Positions 1 to 5,506 of a stretch of DNA of 6,236 nt are shown here, piece after piece. Both the position numbers and the translations under genes were made by a program. The stretch comes from Pirellulaceae bacterium (lineage in GTDB: Bacteria > Planctomycetota > Planctomycetia > Pirellulales > Pirellulaceae): NCBI GenBank assembly GCA_030744095.1, contig JASLRF010000614.1:1-6236 (forward strand), read 5' to 3'. Under the pieces are notes generated by a model, which was given only the letters and a program-made list of their open reading frames with translations, ran no database searches and was not told the origin of the DNA. Every line of letters starts with the position of its first letter. The stretch's first letter is position 1.

Positions 1-77
1 AGTGGCTTCCAGCCATTGATCGGCTGCGGATTGAACGTCCCCCATCTGAAAAGAACCACGACGACCGGCTGCAAACT

Positions 78-356
78 ATGCCCAATTCCAATAGCGCGAC
101 CAAACGATTACGACAAAACGTGACCCGCCGCGATCGTAATCGAGCCGTCAAATCGGACCTGCGAACCCAGTTACGAAAAGTGCACGCGGCCGTTGCTGCG
201 GGTGATGTTGCCACCGCAGAAGCTGAATTCATTGTCGTCGCCAAGAAATTGGATCAGGCCGGCAGCAGCAAAATCATGCACCGTAACACGGCGAGCCGAA
301 CGAAGTCGCGACTGCAAAAGGCGATCAAAGCTGTGAAGCAAAAGGCCGCCCAGTAG
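78..356 (+). CDS. rpsT: 30S ribosomal protein S20
   Basis: S20 is a primary 16S rRNA-binding protein of the small ribosomal subunit. The 92-residue product is slightly longer than the usual 85-90 residues. The N-terminal basic helix shows the family pattern: the ATKRLRQN segment at residues 7-14, then RRDRNRAVKS at 17-26. The conserved C-terminal signature is a KIMHRNTASRTKSRL stretch at 65-79, corresponding to the usual IHKNKAARRKSRL type. It is rich in Lys, Arg and Ala and lacks Cys and Trp, as expected. The ATG at 78 is the only sensible start, because the family begins within a few residues of it. No clear Shine-Dalgarno precedes it (upstream CGGCTGCAAACT). It stands alone, convergent with the minus-strand isomerase gene 45 nt downstream. 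The identification is from motif recognition and is very firm. Confidence 0.97.
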   Translation: MPNSNSATKRLRQNVTRRDRNRAVKSDLRTQLRKVHAAVAAGDVATAEAEFIVVAKKLDQAGSSKIMHRNTASRTKSRLQKAIKAVKQKAAQ

Positions 357-401
357 TCCCGCCCGCGTGTTGTCAGCATCAGCTTCACATCGATCGGTGC
401 C

Positions 402-1229
402 CTACGGCGCTTCCATGCTGGCCAGGCCAAGCACACTCCGCAGTGCCGTCATCCCAATTTCACCGAACTGTCGTGACGAAACCTGCCAGAGTCGCGGGTT
501 GAGTAGTTCAACGGATACGAACCCGTTGTATTGGATCTCTGCCAGCCGCGCGACGATTGCCTCCAGCGGAATGTCTCCGTCGCCTGGGAGGATGCGGTCT
601 GCGTCGGTGGCGAGTTCACGTGGCGTGTCGGCCAGATCAGACAATTGGACGTGGAATAAGTTCTCCCTAGTGAGACACGCCAAATCTTCCGTCTGGCTGG
701 GGCCGACATAGAAATGAAAGGCATCCAAACAAAGCCCTAGACTTGGATGGTCCACGCGCGCCACCAGACCGGCGGCGGTTAACAGGTTGTTGCCGAGCGC
801 CGCGCGGGACTGGAATTCGAGTGCAATGCGCTTGCCATGTTTGGCGGCCAACTGCGCAGCCTGGTCCAGTGAGACAAGAGCACGCTCGATGTCCTGGTCG
901 TTCAACGGCCCGAACAGATCGCAGGCGACCACAATGGTCTTGATCTCCAGGTCGCGGCAGAGTTCCAGTCGCCGCTGAAACAGCGACCAGGCTTCACGTC
1001 GAGCGTCGCCCTGGCTGGTGAATAATCCGCCTTGAAAGCTGGCAACGGGTAGCGTCACGTGATGTTCCGCCAACAACCCACGCGCGTCATCTAGCGAATT
1101 TGTTTCGAGATAGGTCTCCAGTTTGGTAAACCAGACTTCAATCGCATCGCACTGCCCTGCTGCGTAATCTGCAATGTCCTTTTCGAACGGGGAATTAAGC
1201 GAACAAACCTGGCTCAGGGCGGGCTTCAT
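402..1229 (-). CDS. Sugar phosphate isomerase/epimerase (xylose-isomerase-like TIM barrel)
   Basis: The 275-residue protein belongs to the AP-endonuclease-2/xylose isomerase-like TIM-barrel superfamily, soluble metal-dependent enzymes that isomerise or epimerise sugars and keto acids. Candidate metal and catalytic residues sit at the ends of successive barrel strands: Glu138 (IALEFQ), Asp169 and His172 (LCLDAFHFY), His193 and Gln195 (FHVQLSD), and Glu241 (VSVELLN). A loop reading DRILPGDGDI at 211-220 matches the PG-G-(D/E)-I loop of hydroxypyruvate isomerase/IolI-like members. Its full length fits the family (260-290). There is no signal peptide. Its ATG lies 6 nt after the mutM stop codon, so the two are almost certainly co-transcribed; an AAG-rich stretch inside the last mutM codons may serve as ribosome binding site. 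The exact substrate cannot be read from the sequence. Endonuclease IV activity is unlikely because its several extra His ligands are absent. Confidence 0.88.
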   Translation of the reverse strand: MKPALSQVCSLNSPFEKDIADYAAGQCDAIEVWFTKLETYLETNSLDDARGLLAEHHVTLPVASFQGGLFTSQGDARREAWSLFQRRLELCRDLEIKTIVVACDLFGPLNDQDIERALVSLDQAAQLAAKHGKRIALEFQSRAALGNNLLTAAGLVARVDHPSLGLCLDAFHFYVGPSQTEDLACLTRENLFHVQLSDLADTPRELATDADRILPGDGDIPLEAIVARLAEIQYNGFVSVELLNPRLWQVSSRQFGEIGMTALRSVLGLASMEAP

Positions 1230-1235
1230 TACTTT

Positions 1236-2090
1236 CTACTTTCGCTTTCTTGCGTGTCGCTTGGGCTGGCAGGTGGAGCAAAAAAACGTGGCGCGTTGCG
1301 CTTGTACAATGCGTTGTACAACACCCGCGCGGCAGACCAAACAGGGGTGACCGGCGCGATCGTACACACGATGGTGATTCTGATAGCCACCTGACTTGTT
1401 CAATGCGTTCCGGTAGGTACCGTCGGACAAGGTCGAACCTTCGCAATGGATCGCCATCTGCAGGATCTCGAGCGTCGACAGATGAATGCGTTCCCACTCC
1501 TGGTCAGTGACACGGTCGCACGATTTCTCCGGGTGGACCCCGGCCTGGTGGAGGATCTCTGATGCATACAAGTTGCCGATCCCCGCAATCGCCTTCTGAT
1601 CCAATAGAGCGACCTTCACGGCGCGGCGACTTCCGCACAGTCGATCGCGCATTTCGCCTGGTTTCAACGCCAGGGCGTCGGTCCCCACCTTGTGTGGACC
1701 GAGTTGTACGTGAAAGTCGTTGGGCGAGAGCAACCGCACGTTGCCTAGTCCGCGCCGGTCCCAATACCAAACGTGGCTTATGTTGCCGGACAGATCGAGC
1801 CGAAATCGCAGGTGTTCGGGGCTGGGCGGATCAGACAAGAGAACGAGTCCTGTCATGCGAGGCTCGAACACAATCCGGTCTCCGCTATCCAAGAGAAGTA
1901 TAACACGTTTGCCAACGCGACCGATCTGCTCGATACAACGATCAACCGTCCTGCGGCGAAACAGATCGATTCGAGGATAGATTTGAAGTGGTTTCAGCCG
2001 GCAAGGCAGCCGAACAGCGTCTTCGATTCGGGCTCCCGAAATAGCCAGGATCCCGCGACGCATGGTCTCGACTTCAGGCAATTCTGGCAT
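1236..2090 (-). CDS. mutM: Formamidopyrimidine-DNA glycosylase (Fpg/MutM)
   Basis: Bifunctional base-excision repair enzyme that removes 8-oxoguanine and formamidopyrimidines from DNA and cleaves the abasic site by beta/delta elimination. The 284-residue protein begins PELPEVET after the initiator Met, giving the Schiff-base Pro2 and catalytic Glu3. A VGKRV segment carries the beta-hairpin Lys61. EPRMTG carries the intercalating Met79. GIGNLYASEIL at 170-180 is the helix-two-turn-helix signature. The C-terminal zinc finger has Cys250, Cys253, Cys271 and Cys274, with Arg266 in the QRATFFC turn. All catalytic parts are intact. In the void-filling loop the usual RRFG is replaced by RRGLG at 112-116, so the intercalating Phe is absent. 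It diverges from trpB across a 353-nt gap and leads the sugar isomerase gene in a two-gene operon. The upstream AAGAAGAG is a weak ribosome-binding-site candidate. Confidence 0.97.
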   Translation of the reverse strand: MPELPEVETMRRGILAISGARIEDAVRLPCRLKPLQIYPRIDLFRRRTVDRCIEQIGRVGKRVILLLDSGDRIVFEPRMTGLVLLSDPPSPEHLRFRLDLSGNISHVWYWDRRGLGNVRLLSPNDFHVQLGPHKVGTDALALKPGEMRDRLCGSRRAVKVALLDQKAIAGIGNLYASEILHQAGVHPEKSCDRVTDQEWERIHLSTLEILQMAIHCEGSTLSDGTYRNALNKSGGYQNHHRVYDRAGHPCLVCRAGVVQRIVQAQRATFFCSTCQPKRHARKRK

Positions 2091-2195
2091 ACGGCTCTTC
2101 TTGACTGCGGGTCCGAGCGCGGCAACATCACGTTAGTGCAGTGTCGATTCTTGAGTTTAGGGTTGAAGAAGAATGGTCGCCTGGCGAGATAGTCG

Positions 2196-2212
2196 TTGAT
2201 CGCTGCGATCAA
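2196..2212. repeat. Perfect inverted repeat 1 in trpB leader region
   Basis: TTGATCG and CGATCAA arms of 7 bp are separated by CTG. The left arm includes the stop codon of the tiny Trp-containing ORF that starts at 2173. As DNA this could be a dimeric repressor site; as RNA, a short hairpin. It lies 6 nt before a second hairpin of similar geometry. Confidence 0.6.
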
Positions 2213-2218
2213 GACGTT

Positions 2219-2237
2219 TGGTTCGCAGAGCGAACCA
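2219..2237. repeat. Perfect inverted repeat 2 in trpB leader region
   Basis: TGGTTCGC and GCGAACCA arms of 8 bp are separated by AGA. It has the same short 3-nt loop as the preceding repeat. No poly-T follows, so it is not a typical intrinsic terminator. A partial copy of the left arm and loop (GGTTCGCTGAG) recurs at 2300-2310 without the right arm. Confidence 0.6.
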
Positions 2238-2443
2238 CGACAATCAGGCTCGCAATCCTAATTCTAAGTCTTGATAAAGCCCGGATCCGCCGCCAGCGCG
2301 GTTCGCTGAGTGTTTCAATGCAACTGCCACGCCTTGACCGGGTTTCTCGCTCGGTCCAGAATCGATCGCAGCTTCGTCAGGCAGATCATTTCGACACCCC
2401 TGCCCTGCCAGCAATATCATACGCACCAAGCGGTATCGTTAAT

Positions 2444-3664
2444 ATGACCGACAACTCGTCCAACGCCACAAAACACGTTCCCGATGTCGCCGGTCGATTT
2501 GGCGATTTCGGCGGGCGATACGTTCCCGAGACGCTCACACGGGCGTTGGACGAGCTTGCAGCCGAATACGAAAAGGCCCGGCAGGATGCCGATTTTCAGA
2601 CGGAATTGGATGATCTGCTGAAAAACTATGTCGGCAGGCCTTCGCCTTTGTATCATGCCCGCCGATTGAGTGGTGAGTGCGGGGGTGCCCAGATCTGGCT
2701 CAAGCGCGAAGACTTGAACCACACCGGTGCCCACAAAATCAACAATACATTGGGTCAGGCGTTGCTAACCCGGCGGATGGGCAAGCGGCGCGTCATCGCC
2801 GAAACTGGCGCGGGTCAGCATGGAGTGGCGACGGCGACCGCATGTGCCCGCTTTGGCTTGCCGTGTGTCGTCTATATGGGGTCTGAAGATATCCGCCGCC
2901 AGGCCCCCAACGTGTTCAGCATGAAATTGCTTGGGGCCGAGGTGCGACCCGTTGAGACTGGTTCGCGAACACTGCGCGATGCGATCAACGAAGCGATGCG
3001 CGATTGGATGTCGAGTGTCGAGACGACGCATTACATCATTGGTTCGGTCGTTGGTCCCCACCCATTTCCAATGATCGTCCGCGACTTCCAAGCCGTGATC
3101 GGCAATGAGGCGCGCGAGCAGATGGAGGCCCGCGTTGGTCGTCTACCAGATTGTGTGGTGGCATGCGTTGGCGGCGGTAGCAACGCAGCAGGGATGTTCT
3201 ATCCGTTCATCGAGGATCAGACCGTCGAGCTGTTGGGTGTCGAGGCGGGAGGATTGGGGGCACTGCCCGGCCAGCACGCTTCGCCCCTCTCGTTTGGCAA
3301 CCCTGGCGTGCTGCATGGCAGCTACAGCTACGTGATGCAAGACGAAGACGGGCAGACGTGCGACGTGCATTCGATGTCCGCTGGATTGGATTACCCCGGT
3401 GTTGGCCCCGAACACAGTTACTGGAAAGCGACCGGCCGTGTCGAGTATAGCAGCTGTCAGGACGATTCTGCGATGCGAGGGTTCGACGCGCTGGCGCGTA
3501 ACGAAGGTATCCTGCCTGCACTAGAAAGTTCACACGCGGTGGCCAAGGCCATGGAAGTTGCCGCCGGGCGCCCGGAGGAAGACATTGTGCTGGTCTGTCT
3601 GTCTGGCCGTGGAGACAAGGATGCAAACGAGATCGCTCGCCTGAAGGCGGTTCAAGATCAGTAA
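2444..3664 (+). CDS. trpB: Tryptophan synthase beta chain
   Basis: TrpB is the PLP enzyme that condenses indole with L-serine to give tryptophan in the alpha2beta2 complex with TrpA. From the ATG at 2444 the protein has 406 residues, the normal size for the family. The opening [15 protein letters not shown] (18-32) is the conserved N-terminus. HTGAHKINN places the PLP Lys at 98; AETGAGQHG gives the catalytic Glu at 120. GGGSNA at 243-248 is the phosphate-binding loop; LESSHA gives Glu361 and SGRGDKD the PLP-contacting Ser387. [13 protein letters not shown] carries the conserved Asp315. The frame is open upstream to a GTG at 2141, but those extra 101 residues look noncoding and the family starts near 2444, so I chose this ATG although no good Shine-Dalgarno precedes it. 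It is a TrpB1-type sequence and pairs with trpA 82 nt downstream. Confidence 0.97.
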   Translation: MTDNSSNATKHVPDVAGRFGDFGGRYVPETLTRALDELAAEYEKARQDADFQTELDDLLKNYVGRPSPLYHARRLSGECGGAQIWLKREDLNHTGAHKINNTLGQALLTRRMGKRRVIAETGAGQHGVATATACARFGLPCVVYMGSEDIRRQAPNVFSMKLLGAEVRPVETGSRTLRDAINEAMRDWMSSVETTHYIIGSVVGPHPFPMIVRDFQAVIGNEAREQMEARVGRLPDCVVACVGGGSNAAGMFYPFIEDQTVELLGVEAGGLGALPGQHASPLSFGNPGVLHGSYSYVMQDEDGQTCDVHSMSAGLDYPGVGPEHSYWKATGRVEYSSCQDDSAMRGFDALARNEGILPALESSHAVAKAMEVAAGRPEEDIVLVCLSGRGDKDANEIARLKAVQDQ

Positions 3665-3673
3665 TGGCCCGAG

Positions 3674-3687
3674 GCGGCTCGCGCCGC
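3674..3687 (+). promoter_or_regulatory. Small GC hairpin between trpB and trpA
   Basis: GCGGC and GCCGC arms of 5 bp enclose a TCGC loop, 9 nt after the trpB stop codon. No T-run follows, so it is not a convincing terminator. It could stabilise or process the trpBA mRNA between the two cistrons, or be chance in GC-rich sequence. Confidence 0.3.
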
Positions 3688-3746
3688 GGACAAGAACTTA
3701 CTTTACCGAAACAACGGCCTGCGGTGTCATTGATAAAGAGAAAGCA

Positions 3747-4550
3747 ATGTCGGCAATCGATCAACTATTTTCGGAATTGAAGCAGCAAGGACGCAAGGCG
3801 TTGATGCCCTTTGTGACGGCTGGTGATCCCGATATCGAATTCACGGCGGCCGTGATTCGGGAACTGGCCGCGCGCGGTGCCACGATGTGCGAGATTGGAA
3901 TTCCCTACAGTGATCCGATTGCCGATGGGCCAGTCATTCAGGCGTCGTACACCAGAGCACTCGACAACCACGTCAAACTGGCCGACATTATGGCGATGCT
4001 TGGCGAAGTGACGAGCGACGTCACGATGCCCATCGTAACCATGGTCAGTTACGCCATCATCCATCGACATGGGCTGGAGCGGTATGTGACGCGCGCCAAG
4101 GCGGCCGGAGTGGCCGGGGCCATTGTTCCTGACTTGCTGGTCGAAGAAGCTGGACCATTTTCCGAAATCTGTCGTCGCGAGGATTTCAGCCTGATTCAAC
4201 TCGTGACTCCGACCACGCCACGAGACCGGGCGCTGCGGATCGCCGACAGTTCGACGGGGTTTCTCTATTATGTTTCCGTCACCGGAATCACAGGCGAACG
4301 CCAGGCGTTACCTGCCGAAGTGACCGAGAATGTGGGTTGGTTGCGGGCGCAGACTGACCTGCCCATTTGCATTGGCTTCGGGATCAGTCAGCCCGATCAT
4401 GTACGAGTCTTGTCACCAGTGGCTGATGGATTGATCGTCGGATCGGCCTTCGTGCGACGGATAGCCACGGCGGCGGATCGGTCGCGCGCAGACGTGCTAA
4501 GGGAAATCGGTGACTTCGCCAGTAGCCTTCTCGAGACGCTCAATGACTAG
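3747..4550 (+). CDS. trpA: Tryptophan synthase alpha chain
   Basis: TrpA cleaves indole-3-glycerol phosphate to indole and glyceraldehyde 3-phosphate; indole is channelled to TrpB. The 267-residue protein is full length and reads as a TIM barrel. The catalytic Glu49 lies in CEIGIPYSDP and Asp60 in IADGPVIQ, matching Glu49 and Asp60 of E. coli. MPFVTAGDP at 20-28 is the first strand and loop. VSVTGITG at 176-183 and GFGIS at 210-214 are the phosphate-binding loops, with GSAFVRRI near 232-239 completing the site. The ATG at 3747 gives the conserved N-terminus; GAGAAAG a few bases before it is a weak ribosome-binding-site candidate. The 82-nt gap to trpB and same orientation imply one transcript. 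No other trp genes are in the window, so trpBA here is separate from, or at the end of, any larger cluster. Confidence 0.97.
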   Translation: MSAIDQLFSELKQQGRKALMPFVTAGDPDIEFTAAVIRELAARGATMCEIGIPYSDPIADGPVIQASYTRALDNHVKLADIMAMLGEVTSDVTMPIVTMVSYAIIHRHGLERYVTRAKAAGVAGAIVPDLLVEEAGPFSEICRREDFSLIQLVTPTTPRDRALRIADSSTGFLYYVSVTGITGERQALPAEVTENVGWLRAQTDLPICIGFGISQPDHVRVLSPVADGLIVGSAFVRRIATAADRSRADVLREIGDFASSLLETLND

Positions 4551-4553
4551 CGA

Positions 4554-4625
4554 CAGTTTCAAAACCCACCCTTTTGGCGCGAACCATTCTTGAAACTGCT
4601 TCTAGCTGTTTGCCACATTTTCAAG
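4554..4625 (+). terminator. Possible structured end of the trpBA transcript
   Basis: CAGTTTCAA (4554-4562) is perfectly complementary to TTGAAACTG (4590-4598), a 9-bp stem beginning 4 nt after the trpA stop codon. The 27-nt loop is long. The same right arm can instead pair downstream: CTTGAAA (4589-4595) with TTTCAAG (4619-4625), or AAAC-GCT (4593-4600) with AGC-GTTT (4604-4611, one mismatch). Only short T-stretches follow, so it is not a classic intrinsic terminator. Confidence 0.35.
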
Positions 4626-4713
4626 CAAAGGTGTCAGTCTTTCGCGGAGATTCTCACAAGCGTCTGTGGGTCAACATAACAACCGTCCTGACAGGCGTTT
4701 AGCGATTGTGAGT

Positions 4714-4786
4714 GGTGCCCGATCGAGACAAACATTGGCACCGATCGATAATCGGAAGTAAAGTTTATAGTGTGACCATTCGATCG
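4714..4786. repeat. Cluster of inverted and direct repeats, possible operator
   Basis: GGTGCC (4714-4719) and GGCACC (4737-4742) form an inverted repeat with a 17-nt spacer. CCGAT (4741-4745) and ATCGG (4751-4755) form another around a 5-nt centre. The octamer CCGATCGA occurs at 4719-4726 and again at 4741-4748, 22 bp apart, about two helical turns. CGATCG occurs a third time at 4781-4786. The cluster overlaps the weak promoter candidate for the following gene. Confidence 0.4.
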
Positions 4787-4857
4787 CATGAAAAGAGAGT
4801 TCCACCGAGCAATCCATGTTGGCCATCACGCGCCTCGTGTTGCCAGTGCACTGTTCG

Positions 4858-4875
4858 GTTGACCGCCCGTTGACC
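4858..4875. repeat. Tandem GTTGACC repeats before the orphan gene
   Basis: GTTGACC at 4858-4864 is repeated at 4869-4875, an 11-bp period that puts both copies on the same face of the helix. An inverted copy, GGTCAAC, lies at 4669-4675. They sit just before the ribosome binding site, where a bound protein or an RNA binder could control the downstream gene. Confidence 0.4.
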
Positions 4876-4881
4876 AACGAC

Positions 4882-4886
4882 GGAGG
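4882..4886 (+). promoter_or_regulatory. Strong Shine-Dalgarno deciding a GTG start
   Basis: GGAGG, extending to GGAGGTG, lies 6 nt before the GTG at 4893. It is the only near-perfect Shine-Dalgarno sequence ahead of a gene in this window and fixes the GTG as the start of the 177-residue protein. Confidence 0.85.
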
Positions 4887-4892
4887 TGCACC

Positions 4893-5426
4893 GTGAAATC
4901 ATCTCACCCTTCTTCCGCATTGTGGCGTTACTTCGCCGGTCTCGCGGAGTATGTCTTTCAGGCCGAACTTGGCGTCGCAGATCCGCCTTTGATCGACTAC
5001 GTCAGCTGTTTGCTCATGCGGTTTGTTCGTTCCGATGCGATGCATAAGGTGCGAAATCCGACTGGCCAGCCGTTGATGGAAGTTACGGAGATGTTGGTCG
5101 AAGCGAACGCTCGCATTGGCAACGCTCGGCGCGATGTCCATCGTCACATCGGCGATTTCACGCTTTTTTGGGCTGGAGTCTATCCTGAAATGCTGCGAGG
5201 AATGCAGGCCCCGGAAAAGAAAGATCACTTCATCGACTACTGTTCGCAGGGCAAACGAGCCTACTTGATCGCCAGCAGTATCGAAACGGATGACGCCCAG
5301 GATGCACCAGCAGAGATTCTCGAGCGGTTGAGTTTCGACTTTGACCTTTGTGCCTACGGATTGCGAGAAGTGCGCCGCGAATGGGAACGTCGCGACGGCG
5401 AAAATCCACAAATGTTGCTCGAGTGA
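4893..5426 (+). CDS. Conserved protein of unknown function
   Basis: The 177-residue product starts at a GTG placed 6 nt after GGAGG. I do not recognise a named family, though the style (FQAELGVADPPLIDYV at 22-37, then FVRSDAMHKVRN, then MLVEANARIGNARRDVHRHIGDF) seems familiar from unnamed planctomycete proteins; that is memory, not a search. It appears soluble, cytoplasmic and largely helical, with no signal peptide or membrane segment. A His-rich stretch with His83, His85 and Asp88 (DVHRHIGDFTLFW) followed by YPE and later by DYCSQGKRAY (115-124) forms the most conserved-looking core and could bind a metal or ligand. The tail from 133 on is acidic and charged. The gap to the next gene is 80 nt, and no functional link to trpA upstream or the SMP-30 gene downstream is evident. 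A real gene with high confidence, function unknown. Confidence 0.85.
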   Translation: MKSSHPSSALWRYFAGLAEYVFQAELGVADPPLIDYVSCLLMRFVRSDAMHKVRNPTGQPLMEVTEMLVEANARIGNARRDVHRHIGDFTLFWAGVYPEMLRGMQAPEKKDHFIDYCSQGKRAYLIASSIETDDAQDAPAEILERLSFDFDLCAYGLREVRREWERRDGENPQMLLE

Positions 5427-5506
5427 TTTGGTAGCCTGTTGAGTGGAGCCCATAATGTCGCTTCGCTGGAACGCATTCTCTGCCCGTTTCCTCAAGTGAA
5501 GTACCC

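Larger units (their letters stand above)
2091..2443. promoter_or_regulatory. Divergent mutM/trpB intergenic region
   Basis: This 353-nt gap must hold the promoters of the mutM operon (minus) and of trpBA (plus). No good -35/-10 pair stands out; TTGATA at 2271-2276 resembles a -35 box but has no convincing -10 at the right distance. On the plus strand a nine-codon ORF, ATG at 2173 to TGA at 2197-2199, would encode MVAWRDSR with one Trp codon. Its stop overlaps the first of two tandem perfect hairpins (2196-2212 and 2219-2237). That arrangement recalls a leader/attenuator before a trp operon, but there is only one Trp codon and no T-run after the second hairpin, so the regulatory reading is speculative. 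A plus-strand GTG-initiated frame from 2141 runs through this region into trpB but shows no conserved protein sequence before 2444. Confidence 0.45.
4551..4892. other. Intergenic region after trpA, with repeat clusters
   Basis: This 342-nt stretch has no believable gene on either strand; the one minus-strand frame (4877-4671) has no recognisable features. The first 75 nt contain competing complementary segments that could form the trpA transcript end. Around 4714-4786 there is a cluster of short inverted and direct repeats near a weak promoter-like pair (TTGGCA at 4735-4740 and TAAAGT at 4759-4764, 18-nt spacing). The 7-mer GTTGACC occurs twice near the end and once inverted at 4669-4675. A strong ribosome binding site closes the region. 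Confidence 0.6.

Noticed and set aside
1..123. Plus-strand frame open from the window edge to a TGA at about 121-123, overlapping rpsT
   Set aside because: The peptide has no recognisable features and overlaps the certain S20 gene in another frame. Bases 1-77 are better read as the rpsT upstream region.
402..1229. The TIM-barrel protein as endonuclease IV (Nfo), a DNA repair partner of MutM
   Set aside because: Endonuclease IV needs nine metal ligands including extra His residues and a D-x-H motif; here the corresponding loop reads DRILPGDGDI without that His.
2416..2442. Bulged hairpin (ATACGC against GCGGTAT) just before the trpB start as a translation-control element
   Set aside because: Only about six pairs with a bulge and no anti-structure partner seen; easily chance.
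2141..2443. A GTG-initiated 101-residue N-terminal extension of TrpB
   Set aside because: The extension has no family similarity, is low in convincing coding character, overlaps the hairpins, and TrpB proteins begin near residue 102 of this frame. The ATG at 2444 gives the normal 406 residues.
3207..3764. A 185-residue minus-strand ORF opposite trpB
   Set aside because: Arg/Pro/Cys-rich shadow composition, entirely antisense to conserved trpB sequence.
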